Below are positions 20,701-29,835 of a stretch of 64,000 nucleotides of DNA, piece after piece. The position numbers were made by a program, and so were the translations under genes. The notes beneath the pieces were generated by a model. It saw only the letters and a program-made list of their open reading frames with translations. It was not told the DNA's origin and made no database searches. The stretch comes from Marivivens sp. LCG002 (GTDB lineage: Bacteria > Pseudomonadota > Alphaproteobacteria > Rhodobacterales > Rhodobacteraceae). The stretch's first letter is position 1. Each line of letters starts with the position of its first letter. The DNA lies in assembly GCF_030264275.1 (NCBI RefSeq), contig NZ_CP127165.1:1290001-1354000 (forward strand), written 5' to 3'.

Positions 20701-21459
20701 ATGCCCCTGACCCAACCCGAATTCACCGTGTCCTTTGCCCAGACCGAGGACGAGCATCTGGAAGCGCTGAGGCTGCGCTATGATGTCTTTGTGCGCGAAT
20801 TCGGGACTGCGGGTCAGGGGGTCGATCATCAGGCACGCATCGAAAGCGACGCATTCGACGCCCACGCGCTCCACCTTCTTCTTAAGGATCGGGGCAGGGT
20901 AGTCGGTGTCTATCGTCTCTTGGACGAGGCACGGGCCAAGGCTGCGGGCGGGTTTTACTCGGAGGCCGAGTTCGATCTGGGCCCGCTTTTGTCCTCTGGG
21001 CGCAAGCTGCTCGAATTGGGGCGCTCGTGCCTTCATCCCGACTATCGGGGCGGACAGGCAATGCTTTTGCTTTGGTCCGCCGTTTCGGATCATGTCATCG
21101 CAACCAAGACGGAAATCCTGTTCGGCACGGCCTCTTTCCAAGGGACGGACACCAAAGCCATCGGGCCTTCTCTTGCGCTCTTGAGCGAAAATCACCGCGC
21201 GCCGCCCGATCTGCGCGCTGTGGCTGTCGGACCCGACGCGCTTGCCTATTCCGACATTACAATGCCTGTTGAAGATCGCCGTGCGGCCATGCTCAAGGTT
21301 CCTTCTTTGATCAAGGCCTATCTTCGGCTCGGTGGATTTGTCGGGGACGGCGCCTTTGTTGACCATGCGTTCAACTCGACGGATGTTCTCCTCATTCTGG
21401 ATGTCGCCCGAATGACTGAAAGCCAGCGCGCAGTTTACAGCAAAAGGACCCCAGCATGA
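20701..21459 (+). CDS. olsB: Ornithine N-acyltransferase (OlsB type)
   Basis: The 252-residue protein has the OlsB acetyltransferase-like fold: LRLRYDVFVREFG near residues 22-35, then VGVYRLL and the conserved ELGRSCLHPDYRGG. It transfers a 3-hydroxyacyl chain from ACP to ornithine, giving lyso-ornithine lipid. The stop overlaps the olsA start as ATGA, so both are translated as a pair. Ornithine lipids often replace phospholipids under phosphate limitation, but I see no clear Pho box upstream here. Confidence 0.9.
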   Translation: MPLTQPEFTVSFAQTEDEHLEALRLRYDVFVREFGTAGQGVDHQARIESDAFDAHALHLLLKDRGRVVGVYRLLDEARAKAAGGFYSEAEFDLGPLLSSGRKLLELGRSCLHPDYRGGQAMLLLWSAVSDHVIATKTEILFGTASFQGTDTKAIGPSLALLSENHRAPPDLRAVAVGPDALAYSDITMPVEDRRAAMLKVPSLIKAYLRLGGFVGDGAFVDHAFNSTDVLLILDVARMTESQRAVYSKRTPA

Positions 21460-22292
21460 GCATGACATGGAGACCGGGAGATGAACCCGAACACAAGCCG
21501 ATCAGCCTGATGGGCTGGGTGCGTGTGCTCTATCGGGGGATTCCGCTCGGGATTTTGGTGTTCGGCTGCCTGATCCTCTTGCTTCTTGTGCGTCTGATCG
21601 AACGCCCCCTGTTCGGGGTCAAGCGCCCCTTGACCCCCTATATCACCCAGTTTGTGTGCCTGAATGCCTTTCGCATTCTCGGGATCGGCTATCATTCCCA
21701 AGGCACGCCGATGACGGGCCCGGGGGCAGTGGTGGCGAACCATTCAAGTTGGCTCGATATTTTTGCGCTCAATGGTCGCAAGCGGATCTACTTCGTGTCC
21801 AAGGCCGAAGTCGCGAAATGGCCGGGGATCGGGTGGCTTGCGCGGGCGACGGGCACGGTCTTTATCCGCCGCGACCCGCGCGAAGCGGCCAAGCATATCC
21901 AGATTTTCAAAGAACGTTTAACCGCGGGTCATAAGCTCTTGTTTTTCCCCGAAGGCACATCGACCGATGGCCGCCGTGTCCTGCCCTTCAAGCCGACGCT
22001 CTTTGCGGCGTTCTTCGACGAGGCGCTGCGCGATACGCTCGCCATCCAGCCTGTTTCGGTGATTTATCGTGCAGCAGAGGGAGAGGACCCCCGCCAATAC
22101 GGCTGGTGGGGCGACATGGATTTCGGCACCCATCTTTTGGAAACGCTGTCCGCTGCGAAACAGGGCAGCGTGACACTGGTCTATCATGCCCCCGTCAATG
22201 TCGCCGATTACAAGGACCGCAAGGTCCTTGCGCGGGATCTGGAAACGGCGGTGCGGTCGAGCCTTGAAGAGGCGGGTGTTCTGACCGCTTAA
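21456..22292 (+). CDS. olsA: Lysophospholipid/lyso-ornithine lipid O-acyltransferase (OlsA type)
   Basis: The 278-residue PlsC-family membrane enzyme has an N-terminal membrane helix (about 25-50), NHSSWLD (the HX4D active site) and FPEGTSTDG. Following olsB with a 4-bp overlap, it should add the second acyl chain to lyso-ornithine lipid; members of the family may also acylate lysophosphatidic acid. It is convergent with the ThiE-like gene. Confidence 0.9.
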   Translation: MSMTWRPGDEPEHKPISLMGWVRVLYRGIPLGILVFGCLILLLLVRLIERPLFGVKRPLTPYITQFVCLNAFRILGIGYHSQGTPMTGPGAVVANHSSWLDIFALNGRKRIYFVSKAEVAKWPGIGWLARATGTVFIRRDPREAAKHIQIFKERLTAGHKLLFFPEGTSTDGRRVLPFKPTLFAAFFDEALRDTLAIQPVSVIYRAAEGEDPRQYGWWGDMDFGTHLLETLSAAKQGSVTLVYHAPVNVADYKDRKVLARDLETAVRSSLEEAGVLTA

Positions 22293-22918
22293 CCTTCCAT
22301 CGCCTTGCGGAAGGCAAGAAGCGTCTGGGCTGGGCTGTCGGTCTTCCAGATTTCGTCGCCAAACCCGAAGAAATCGGTGTGCTGGGACAGCTGACGGACG
22401 AGATCGAGAGACAGAGCGCCTTCGGCCACGCAGGGCACTTCGATCATCATCGACCACCATTGGAAAAGCTCGAGCTCTGCGGGCTCTGTGTGACCAAGCG
22501 CAGTTTTCGCAAGTGGGCCGAAGCTTACGTAATCGGCGTTCAACTCCCCTGCGGTCATGCCGTCGTGGCGCGAATTGCCGCAATAGGCGCCGACGATGGC
22601 ATCCTCGCCAAGTGTTTTGCGGACCTTGCCAACCGAGCGTGCTCCGTCGGTCAGATGCACACCGTCGAGACCAAGACGCTCGACCATCGCCACATGATCG
22701 TCGATCACCAGTGCGATATCGCGCGCATGGGTGATTTCGCGGAGCGCATCGGCTGCACGCGACAGACGGTCTTCGTCGCGCGTCGCAAGCGAGAGACGCA
22801 CGCAAGCGATCTCGGTCGCATCAAGACAGGCGGCAAGATCATTGCTGAATGTGGAAAGTTCGAAATCCGAAGGGGTGATCAGATAGAGTTGCGGAAGGTC
22901 TACTGCATCGCTTGCCAT
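22289..22918 (-). CDS. ThiE-like (thiamine phosphate synthase family) protein, divergent
   Basis: The 209-residue protein has the TIM-barrel ThiE layout: QLYLITP near the start, VIDDHVAMVERLGLDGVHL in the middle and DYVSFGPL later. Residues usually conserved differ: HLGQ reads HLTD, the NDR motif reads DDH, and the GxSxH loop reads GNSRH. No thiamine genes are near. It may be a paralogue with another role rather than the main ThiE. GGAGATGTGAC before the ATG at 22918 supports the start. Confidence 0.78.
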   Translation of the reverse strand: MASDAVDLPQLYLITPSDFELSTFSNDLAACLDATEIACVRLSLATRDEDRLSRAADALREITHARDIALVIDDHVAMVERLGLDGVHLTDGARSVGKVRKTLGEDAIVGAYCGNSRHDGMTAGELNADYVSFGPLAKTALGHTEPAELELFQWWSMMIEVPCVAEGALSLDLVRQLSQHTDFFGFGDEIWKTDSPAQTLLAFRKAMEG

Positions 22919-23055
22919 GTCACATCTCCGATATTTGAGTCTCGGGGGCGTATATCTTGGAAAATTGCGCTTGGCTACAAAGGCTTTGCGCAAAGGTATG
23001 CTTGATCTGGAAGCGGGTGCGTCCTATCAGGGCCGCGATTAGCCAAGGATTGCCC

Positions 23056-23796
23056 ATGCCGACTGGATTGCCCCAACCTGCCTTTGTTCTCATTCGCCCG
23101 CAGATGGGCGAAAACATCGGAGCCGCCGCGCGCGGAATGTGGAACTTCGGCCTTGACCGGATGCGGATCACAAGCCCGCGAGACGGCTGGCCCAATTCGC
23201 GCGCCGTTGCGATGGCGTCGGGGGCAGGGCGGCTCTTGGACGAAGCGCAGCTTTACGAGACGACCGCCGAGGCGGTGGCCGATTGCACCTATGTCTATGC
23301 GACAACGGCGCGTCCGCGCGGGCTTACCAAACCTGTGCTTTCGCCCGAAGCGGCGATGAAAGAAGCCGCTGAGAAAATCGCGGCAGGCGGTAAAGTCGCC
23401 GTGATGTTCGGACCAGAGCGCGCGGGCATGGAAAACGACGATATCGCGCTGGCCAATGCCATTATCAACGTCCCCGTGAACCCCGAGTTTTCGTCACTCA
23501 ACCTTGGTCAATGCGTGCTTCTGAGCGCCTATGAATGGCGCCGCGCCAGCACCGAAATCGTGCACGAGCGCATGGAAATGGGCGGGGAATGGGCCGAACA
23601 GCACGAAGTCGAGCGTCTGGCGGAACATTATGAAGAGCGGCTCGAAGAGGCGGGCTTCTTCTTTCCCGAACAAAAAGCCGCCCATATGAAGCAGAACCTG
23701 CGCAATCTCTGGAGCCGCATGCCCTTTACCCGCGCGGATGTTCAGATGATGCACGGAATAATGCGACAGATGGTCCGCTGGAAAGATCGCGGCTGA
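23056..23796 (+). CDS. trmJ: tRNA/rRNA methyltransferase, TrmJ type
   Basis: The 246-residue SPOUT enzyme reads FVLIRPQMGENIGAAAR at the start (motif 1), VAVMFGPERAGMEN (motif 2) and NLGQCVLLSAYEW (motif 3, the knot), plus a C-terminal helical extension as in TrmJ. It should 2'-O-methylate position 32 of tRNAs. AAGGA seven bases upstream supports the ATG at 23056 over the longer frame from 22957. Confidence 0.92.
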   Translation: MPTGLPQPAFVLIRPQMGENIGAAARGMWNFGLDRMRITSPRDGWPNSRAVAMASGAGRLLDEAQLYETTAEAVADCTYVYATTARPRGLTKPVLSPEAAMKEAAEKIAAGGKVAVMFGPERAGMENDDIALANAIINVPVNPEFSSLNLGQCVLLSAYEWRRASTEIVHERMEMGGEWAEQHEVERLAEHYEERLEEAGFFFPEQKAAHMKQNLRNLWSRMPFTRADVQMMHGIMRQMVRWKDRG

Positions 23797-23864
23797 TCCC
23801 TTGTCGCGGGCGGCTTGCCGCAATAGGTTGCAGCCCAAAGTGAATTCAAGGGCGGCACCCAAGC

Positions 23865-25010
23865 ATGGCAAAGACACCACGCAGCATTTTCGAAGAGGTC
23901 GGCAACGCACCCAAGGTAACGGCAGCGCCGGGCGGCATCGACGCCAAAGGGCGCGGGGCGCGCAATTCCATCCGCAACTGGCTTATGGTGATCTTTGCGC
24001 TTGTGGCGCTGATCATCGCGGTCGGCGGCATGACGCGACTGACCGACAGCGGTTTGTCGATTACGGAATGGAACCCCGTATCGGGTGCGATCCCGCCACT
24101 GAGCGATGCGCATTGGGCCTCTGAATTCGCGCTCTATCAGCAGACGGACGAATTTAAGCTCCAGAACAGCCAGATGACGATCGAAGAGTTCAAAACGATC
24201 TATTGGTGGGAATGGGGGCATCGCCAGCTTGGCCGCACTATCGGTCTCGTTTGGGCGCTTGGTTTTGCCTATTTTGCGCTGCGCAAGCAAATCCCGACGG
24301 GCTGGACCAAACGGCTTTTCCTCATCGGTGTTCTGATCGGATGTCAGGGCGCGATCGGTTGGTGGATGGTGCATTCTGGGCTTCAGGAAGGTATGCTTGA
24401 CGTTGCCTCCTATCGCCTTGCGACCCACCTCGGCATGGCGTTCGTGATCTTCGGGTTTATCGGCTGGTATGTGTTCCTGCTTGGACGCAGCGAGGCCGAC
24501 CTGTTGCAGGCGAGACGGGCGGGCGAGCCGAAACTTTTCGGCATGTCCACGGGCTTGATGCATTTCGCATTTCTGCAAATCCTCCTTGGTGCTCTGGTTG
24601 CGGGGATCGATGCGGGCCGCGCCTTTCCGACATGGCCTTTGATGGGGGACGGGTTCTTTCCGCCCGATCCTTTCACGCTCAGCCCGATCTGGCGCAATTT
24701 CTTCGAAGACGCAGGCCTTGTGCAGTTCATGCACCGCATGGCGGGTTATCTTCTCTTTATCTACGGGATCGTGGTCTGGAGACGCGCCTCCAAGTCGGGC
24801 AATGCCAAGACCCGTTTCGCCTTTAACGCGGTTCTCGCAGTTATGCTGCTTCAGGTCACGCTGGGGATCGTTACCGCGCTCTATTCGGCGCCCGTGCATC
24901 TTGCCATCACGCACCAGATCGGCGCAGTCTTGCTTTGGGTGCTGATCCTTCGGGCGCGCTATCTGTCGCGTTACCCTCTTGCCCAATCCATTCGTGGAGC
25001 CGCAGCATGA
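23865..25010 (+). CDS. ctaA: Heme A synthase, CtaA/Cox15 type 2
   Basis: The 381-residue inner-membrane protein has about eight helices and the type-2 motifs RLTDSGLSITEW, EWGHRQLGR, LRLATHLG-like HLGMAF and FMHRMAGY. The conserved His residues bind hemes. It converts heme O to heme A for cytochrome aa3 oxidase. The stop overlaps the start of the M32 peptidase gene as ATGA. Confidence 0.95.
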   Translation: MAKTPRSIFEEVGNAPKVTAAPGGIDAKGRGARNSIRNWLMVIFALVALIIAVGGMTRLTDSGLSITEWNPVSGAIPPLSDAHWASEFALYQQTDEFKLQNSQMTIEEFKTIYWWEWGHRQLGRTIGLVWALGFAYFALRKQIPTGWTKRLFLIGVLIGCQGAIGWWMVHSGLQEGMLDVASYRLATHLGMAFVIFGFIGWYVFLLGRSEADLLQARRAGEPKLFGMSTGLMHFAFLQILLGALVAGIDAGRAFPTWPLMGDGFFPPDPFTLSPIWRNFFEDAGLVQFMHRMAGYLLFIYGIVVWRRASKSGNAKTRFAFNAVLAVMLLQVTLGIVTALYSAPVHLAITHQIGAVLLWVLILRARYLSRYPLAQSIRGAAA

Positions 25011-26476
25011 GCGCTTATTCCGAGCTTTTGGCCTTTACCCGCCAGACCAACGCGCTTGCCCAGATTGCAGGGCGTTTGGGCTGGGATCAGGAAACCATGA
25101 TGCCGCGCGGGGCGGGGGATCAACGGGCAGAAGAATTTGCTGCAATCGAATCCGTGCTCCACGCGCGCCGCACCGATCCACGGGTCGGCGAGTGGCTTGC
25201 CAAAGCCGAGGCAAGCTCCGAGGTGGAAGCCGCGAACCTGCGCGATATTCGCCGCAGTTTCGAGCGCGCGTCCAAGATCCCGTCGCGACTTGCCGAAGAG
25301 ATCGCGAAAGTGACCTCCAAAGCCCAAGGTATCTGGGCCGAGGCGCGTGCCGCGAACGACTTTGCCGCCTTTGCTCCGACCCTGTCTGAAGTCCTCGACC
25401 TCAAGCGCGAGGAAGGCGCCGCTCTTGCCAAGGACGGCAACATCTATGATGCGCTTCTTGATGATTACGAACCGGGTGCGACCTCTGCCGAGCTTGCGGC
25501 GATGTTCGATGCTCTGCGTCCCGGACTTGTGGACCTGCGCGCCGCGATCCTCGAACAGCCTAAGCCCAAGGGCGTTTCGGGCGAGTTCGACGAAGCGGCC
25601 CAGATGGTCCTCACCCAAAAGATTGCGACGACCTTCGGCTATGACCTGAGCCGTGGCCGGATCGACAAGGCCGTGCATCCGTTTTCAAGCGGGTCGGGAC
25701 AGGATGTGCGCATCACCACCCGCACCAGCAAGACCGATCCCTTCAACTGTCTCTATTCGACGATCCACGAGGTCGGTCACGCCTGTTACGAACAGAACAT
25801 CGACGACGCATATCTCCTGAGCCCGATTGGGGGCGGTGTTTCGATGGGTGTGCACGAAAGCCAAAGCCGTATTTACGAAAACCAACTCGGGCGGAGCCGC
25901 GCCTTTACGGGCTGGCTCTATGGACAGATGCGCGATGCTTTCGGGGATTTCGGCATTGCCTCGGGCGAAGAGCTGTATCGCGCGATCAACAAGATCGAGA
26001 ACGGCTACATCCGCACCGAGTCCGACGAGGTGCAGTATAACCTTCATGTCCTGTTGCGCTTTGATCTAGAACGCGCGCTCGTCTCTGGCGATTTGCAAGT
26101 GCGCGATCTCGAGGGGGCGTGGAACGATCGTTTTGCCTCCGACTTCGGCTTTGCGGTGGATAAACCCGCGAACGGCGTCTTGCAGGACGTGCATTGGTCT
26201 GTCGGGCTCTTCGGATATTTCCCGACCTATTCGCTGGGCAACGTTTATGCGGGATGCCTGCATCAAGCGCTTCGTGCGGATATTCCCGATCTCGACGATG
26301 ATCTGGCCCAAGGCAATCTGTCGCGCGCCACAGGCTGGCTGGCCGAGCGGGTGCAGCGTCACGGCGGGCTTTATGCACCGCGCGATCTCGTCACGCGGGC
26401 GACGGGGCAGGCGCCGAGTGAAGCGCCGCTCCTGGCCTATCTCGATGCCAAATTCCGCGATCTTTACGAATTGTAA
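25007..26476 (+). CDS. M32-family metallocarboxypeptidase
   Basis: The 489-residue thermostable carboxypeptidase (Taq-type) has H254-E-V-G-H258 as the zinc motif, followed by the HESQSRIYEN region with the third ligand. LGWDQETMMPRGAG near the start is typical of M32. It is cytoplasmic and removes C-terminal residues from peptides. It is coupled to ctaA at the 5' end and overlaps the thioesterase gene by one base (TAATG). Confidence 0.94.
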   Translation: MSAYSELLAFTRQTNALAQIAGRLGWDQETMMPRGAGDQRAEEFAAIESVLHARRTDPRVGEWLAKAEASSEVEAANLRDIRRSFERASKIPSRLAEEIAKVTSKAQGIWAEARAANDFAAFAPTLSEVLDLKREEGAALAKDGNIYDALLDDYEPGATSAELAAMFDALRPGLVDLRAAILEQPKPKGVSGEFDEAAQMVLTQKIATTFGYDLSRGRIDKAVHPFSSGSGQDVRITTRTSKTDPFNCLYSTIHEVGHACYEQNIDDAYLLSPIGGGVSMGVHESQSRIYENQLGRSRAFTGWLYGQMRDAFGDFGIASGEELYRAINKIENGYIRTESDEVQYNLHVLLRFDLERALVSGDLQVRDLEGAWNDRFASDFGFAVDKPANGVLQDVHWSVGLFGYFPTYSLGNVYAGCLHQALRADIPDLDDDLAQGNLSRATGWLAERVQRHGGLYAPRDLVTRATGQAPSEAPLLAYLDAKFRDLYEL

Positions 26477-26901
26477 TGGCACTTGCATTCGACATAAGCG
26501 GCCTGAGCGCCTTTATCGCGGCAGAGTTCCCGCAAGCGGCCTCTGAGTTCGAGATACTGGAGTTGACCGAAGATACAACGTTGGTCAGCCTCGCTCCGAG
26601 TGAACGTCACCTTCGGCCGGGTGGCACGATCTCGGGGCCGGCTATGTTCATGCTGGCCGACTGCGCGATCTATTACGCGATCCTTGCTCGGATCGGCCCC
26701 AAGGCCTTGGCCGTCACCACCAATGCGGCGATCGATTTCATGCGCAAGCCCGAAGCGGGCAAGACGCTTTTGGCGCGTGTCGAGGTGCTTAAACTCGGCC
26801 GTTCCCTCGCGGTTTGCGAAGCGCGGCTCTTCAACGAAGGCGCCGAAGCAAAACCCGTGGCGCGCGCGTCCATGACCTATTCGATCCCGCCTGAACGCTG
26901 A
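26476..26901 (+). CDS. PaaI-type hotdog thioesterase
   Basis: The 141-residue protein has the hotdog pattern HLRPGGTISGPAMFMLAD, where the HGG of the family reads RPGG and the conserved acidic residue is Asp, then TTNAAIDFMRKP. It likely hydrolyses acyl-CoA; the substrate is unknown. It begins within the stop of the M32 gene, ending the ctaA operon. Confidence 0.85.
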   Translation: MALAFDISGLSAFIAAEFPQAASEFEILELTEDTTLVSLAPSERHLRPGGTISGPAMFMLADCAIYYAILARIGPKALAVTTNAAIDFMRKPEAGKTLLARVEVLKLGRSLAVCEARLFNEGAEAKPVARASMTYSIPPER

Positions 26902-26910
26902 AAAGGCCAG

Positions 26911-26935
26911 AAAAAAAGGCGGGGAAATCCCCGCC
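26911..26935 (-). terminator. Terminator of the DUF1127 gene
   Basis: On the minus strand GGCGGGG-ATTT-CCCCGCC is followed by seven T. It lies 24 bp beyond the DUF1127 stop; with few T on the plus side it mainly serves the minus strand. Confidence 0.85.
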
Positions 26936-26958
26936 TAGTTCAGGAAGAGCCGGGGATG

Positions 26959-27186
26959 TCAGGCCCTCCAAAACACTTTCCGAGTCTCTTGATCGGCTTG
27001 CACATGAGTGAGGCCGATGTCCTGCAAGAGATAGTCGGGCATATCCTTGAGATGTTTTCGGGTCGATCGACGCATGGCCCAAGTCTCGACCGCCACCGCG
27101 GTTGCCACAAGCGCGCGGGCGACAGTGGTCGTCGGTGCAGGGATGACAATCGTGTTGAGCGGGAGGATATTTGTAACCGTAGCCAT
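26959..27186 (-). CDS. DUF1127 small protein
   Basis: The 75-residue protein has a hydrophobic N-terminal half and ends with the DUF1127 signature RRSTRKHLKDMPDYLLQDIG. Such Arg-rich short proteins in alphaproteobacteria affect RNA turnover and phosphate or carbon physiology (family knowledge, species-dependent). GAAAGA before the ATG at 27186. It is divergent from the MocR gene and shares its GATACAA-rich control region, so it is a likely target. Confidence 0.85.
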   Translation of the reverse strand: MATVTNILPLNTIVIPAPTTTVARALVATAVAVETWAMRRSTRKHLKDMPDYLLQDIGLTHVQADQETRKVFWRA

Positions 27187-27202
27187 GATCTTTCTCGACA
27201 AT

Positions 27203-27291
27203 TTGTATTGATACAATAGGGGGAATACCCTATACGAAAGCGATACAAATCCCCGTAAAGGTTGTCTAGGAATACATTGTGATGGATACAA
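27203..27291. promoter_or_regulatory. GATACAA repeat operator between DUF1127 and MocR genes
   Basis: A dyad TTGTAT-TG-ATACAA (27203-27216) and three same-direction copies of GATACAA (27210-27216, 27242-27248, 27285-27291) lie between the divergent genes, the last just inside the regulator gene. MocR proteins typically bind direct repeats in their own promoter, so this is probably their site. Confidence 0.65.
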
Positions 27292-28655
27292 TTTGGCTCC
27301 CGAATTTGCAGGATTGCACCGGTCCGAAATACCGTGCGCTCGAACTCGCGATCCGTCAGGCCATCCGTTCAGGGCAACTAAAACAAGGGGATAGGCTTCC
27401 TGCGGTGCGAGATCTCGGCTGGCAGGCGGGGGTCACACCGGGGACTGTGGCACGAGCTTACAAGAACCTTGTCGATGCGGGGATCCTCGATGCGACAGTG
27501 GGGCGGGGCACGTTTGTACCAATACAAAAGATCGAAAGAAACGACTCGATGCATGAAACGGGGGTGACGCTTCTCAGCCCTCGTTTGCCTGATGAAGGTC
27601 AGTCCGAACTGATCCGCGAGGCGATGCACCGCTATGCCAACTCGGTCGCAAGCGACAGGCTCTTGCGGTATCCGACACGCGAAAGCCACGCGCCCGCCCA
27701 TGCCGCCTTTGTTGCGGCCAATCGCACGGCGCCTATCGGGCCGTTTTCCGAGAGCGACGTGGTGATCACTCACGGCGGCCAGCATGCCATCGTTTTGATC
27801 ATGCAAACCGTGTTCAAGGGTGGCCAGCCTTCGATCATCGTAGACGAATTGACCTATGCGGGCTTTCGCCGTGCCGCCGAGCTTTGCCGTGCACAGGTGC
27901 ATAGTGTGGCTTGGGACGAAGAGGGGCCGATCATCGAGGAGTTTGAAGCGCTCATTCAGGAACACGCCGTCCAGATGTATTGTGCCTCGGCGGATGTCTG
28001 CAATCCGACCGCCCGCATGACGTCGGTCGCACGGCGTCACCAGATCGCCGAGATGTGCCGCCGCTATGGCGTGCATATCATTGACGACGACTGTTACCGC
28101 AACGGGCCGTTCCTCGGGCCGAGCTATCGCCAGCTCGTCCCCGAACTCGGCTGGTATACGACCTCGCCCTCCAAGTCGATTTCCGCTGCGCTGCGCATCG
28201 GCTTTGTGGTTGCGCCGCAGGGGTGGGCGAATGCTTTGGTGCGCTCGATGACCTTCAATTCATTCGGTGTGCCCGAGATCATCACGGCGACCTATGCTTC
28301 GATCCTCGAACATCCCGATCTTCCTGAAATCCTTGAACGCTGTCGCGACAAGATGGATCGCTTGCTGCGCACGGCGGTAAACTATCTCGGCGGTTATCAA
28401 TTGCGCTGGCAAAAGGACGTGCCGTTCCTGTGGCTCGAATTGCCTTACGGCTGGCGCAGCGGCGAATTCTGTCACGCAGTCGAAGCGCAGGGCGTGTTCC
28501 TCAAATCATCCGAGGAATTCGGCCTGAGAAAGAGTAAAACCGTTCATGCGGTGCGGATTGCCATCAACGGATCGATTCCCGAAAACCGTTTTGAACAGGC
28601 GATGGTCACGCTCAGGACCCTTTTGGACAACCCGCCTGAGCGGATAACTGTCTAA
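27282..28655 (+). CDS. MocR-type regulator (GntR HTH + aminotransferase domain)
   Basis: The 457-residue protein has a winged helix (about 15-80: GDRLPAVRDLGWQAGVTPGTVARAY) and a fold-type I aminotransferase domain. The PLP lysine lies in SPSKSISAALRIGF; DDDCYRNG carries the PLP-binding Asp. The effector is probably an amino acid or PLP-linked compound. Start may be ATG at 27282 or the adjacent GTG at 27279; AGGA lies upstream of both. Probably autoregulated through the GATACAA repeats. Confidence 0.92.
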   Translation: MDTIWLPNLQDCTGPKYRALELAIRQAIRSGQLKQGDRLPAVRDLGWQAGVTPGTVARAYKNLVDAGILDATVGRGTFVPIQKIERNDSMHETGVTLLSPRLPDEGQSELIREAMHRYANSVASDRLLRYPTRESHAPAHAAFVAANRTAPIGPFSESDVVITHGGQHAIVLIMQTVFKGGQPSIIVDELTYAGFRRAAELCRAQVHSVAWDEEGPIIEEFEALIQEHAVQMYCASADVCNPTARMTSVARRHQIAEMCRRYGVHIIDDDCYRNGPFLGPSYRQLVPELGWYTTSPSKSISAALRIGFVVAPQGWANALVRSMTFNSFGVPEIITATYASILEHPDLPEILERCRDKMDRLLRTAVNYLGGYQLRWQKDVPFLWLELPYGWRSGEFCHAVEAQGVFLKSSEEFGLRKSKTVHAVRIAINGSIPENRFEQAMVTLRTLLDNPPERITV

Positions 28656-28725
28656 AACTATGGGGTAAATTGATACCACTTTTGCAAGCTATTGTTTTTG
28701 CTTATTTTATTTATGATAAGTCCGC

Positions 28726-28753
28726 TTGACTGTGGGTGCAGTGCGTTTATAAC
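28726..28753 (+). promoter_or_regulatory. Probable rplM-rpsI promoter
   Basis: TTGACT (28726-28731), a 16-base spacer and TATAAC (28748-28753) form a near-consensus sigma-70 promoter about 54 bp before rplM. Confidence 0.75.
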
Positions 28754-28806
28754 CCGCCCATCCGAAAGACGGAGGCCTCGCCTCCATGACCTATTATTGG
28801 TGAACC

Positions 28807-29265
28807 ATGAAAACTTTCTCTGCTACTCCGGCAGATATCGAAAAGAAATGGATCCTGATCGACGCTGAAGGCGTTGTTCTGGGCCGTCTCGCTTCGATCA
28901 TCGCCATGCGCTTGCGCGGTAAGCACAAGCCCTCCTTCACCCCCCACATGGACATGGGTGACAACGTTATCGTGATCAACGCTGACAAGATCCAGCTCAC
29001 GGGTAACAAGCGTGAAAAGCCGAACTACTGGCACACGAACCACCCGGGCGGCATCAAGTCGCGCACCACTGCCCAGATCCTCGAGGGTGCACACCCCGAG
29101 CGCGTCGTCATGCAGGCGGTCAAGCGTATGCTCCCCGGCAACCGTCTTTCGCGCAAGCAGATGACGCACCTTCGCGTCTTTGCTGGCACCGAGCACGGTA
29201 TGGAAGCCCAGAAGCCCGAAGTTCTCGACGTCAAGTCGATGAACAAGAAAAACACGAGGGTCTAA
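28807..29265 (+). CDS. rplM: Large-subunit ribosomal protein uL13
   Basis: The 152-residue protein contains [24 protein letters not shown], and [12 protein letters not shown], all typical of uL13. It lies three bases before rpsI in the universal rplM-rpsI pair. Confidence 0.98.
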   Translation: MKTFSATPADIEKKWILIDAEGVVLGRLASIIAMRLRGKHKPSFTPHMDMGDNVIVINADKIQLTGNKREKPNYWHTNHPGGIKSRTTAQILEGAHPERVVMQAVKRMLPGNRLSRKQMTHLRVFAGTEHGMEAQKPEVLDVKSMNKKNTRV

Positions 29266-29268
29266 GAC

Positions 29269-29757
29269 ATGGCCGATCAAATCAACTCTCTCGAAGAGCT
29301 CGGCGCAATCGCCGGCGGCGCTGCCGCTCAGGTTGCAGAAGCGGTAAACCGTGAGCCGGTTCGTGACGAGCTTGGCCGTTCCTACGCAACCGGCAAGCGT
29401 AAAGACGCTGTCGCTCGCGTTTGGATCAAGCCGGGTTCGGGCAAAGTCACCGTGAACGGCAAAGAGATGAGCGCTTACTTTGCTCGTCCCGTTCTCCAGA
29501 TGATCCTGCGTCAGCCGTTCCAGGTTGCTGGCGTTGACGGTCAGTTCGACGTGATGGCTACCGTTGCCGGTGGCGGTCTCTCGGGCCAGGCTGGTGCAGT
29601 CAAGCACGGTATCTCCAAGGCGCTCCAGCTTTACGATCCCTCGCTCCGCGCTGCTCTCAAGGCCGCTGGCTTCCTGACCCGCGACAGCCGCGTTGTTGAA
29701 CGTAAGAAGTACGGTAAAGCAAAAGCTCGCCGTTCGTTCCAGTTCTCGAAGCGCTAA
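29269..29757 (+). CDS. rpsI: Small-subunit ribosomal protein uS9
   Basis: The 162-residue protein has an alphaproteobacterial N-terminal extension (about 1-33), then [15 protein letters not shown] and the C-terminal [17 protein letters not shown] tail that reaches the P-site tRNA. It is co-transcribed with rplM and followed by a terminator. Confidence 0.98.
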   Translation: MADQINSLEELGAIAGGAAAQVAEAVNREPVRDELGRSYATGKRKDAVARVWIKPGSGKVTVNGKEMSAYFARPVLQMILRQPFQVAGVDGQFDVMATVAGGGLSGQAGAVKHGISKALQLYDPSLRAALKAAGFLTRDSRVVERKKYGKAKARRSFQFSKR

Positions 29758-29778
29758 TCGCTCGGATATCGGAATTGG

Positions 29779-29809
29779 AAAAGGGCCCGCCATTCGGTGG
29801 GCCCTTTTT
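29779..29809. terminator. Bidirectional terminator after rpsI
   Basis: AAAAGGGCCC and GGGCCCTTTTT flank a ten-base loop; the A and T runs on both sides let it serve rpsI (plus) and the convergent DsbA-family gene (minus). Confidence 0.88.
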
Positions 29810-29835
29810 CTTTGGGTCGAACGATGGGCAGAGGG

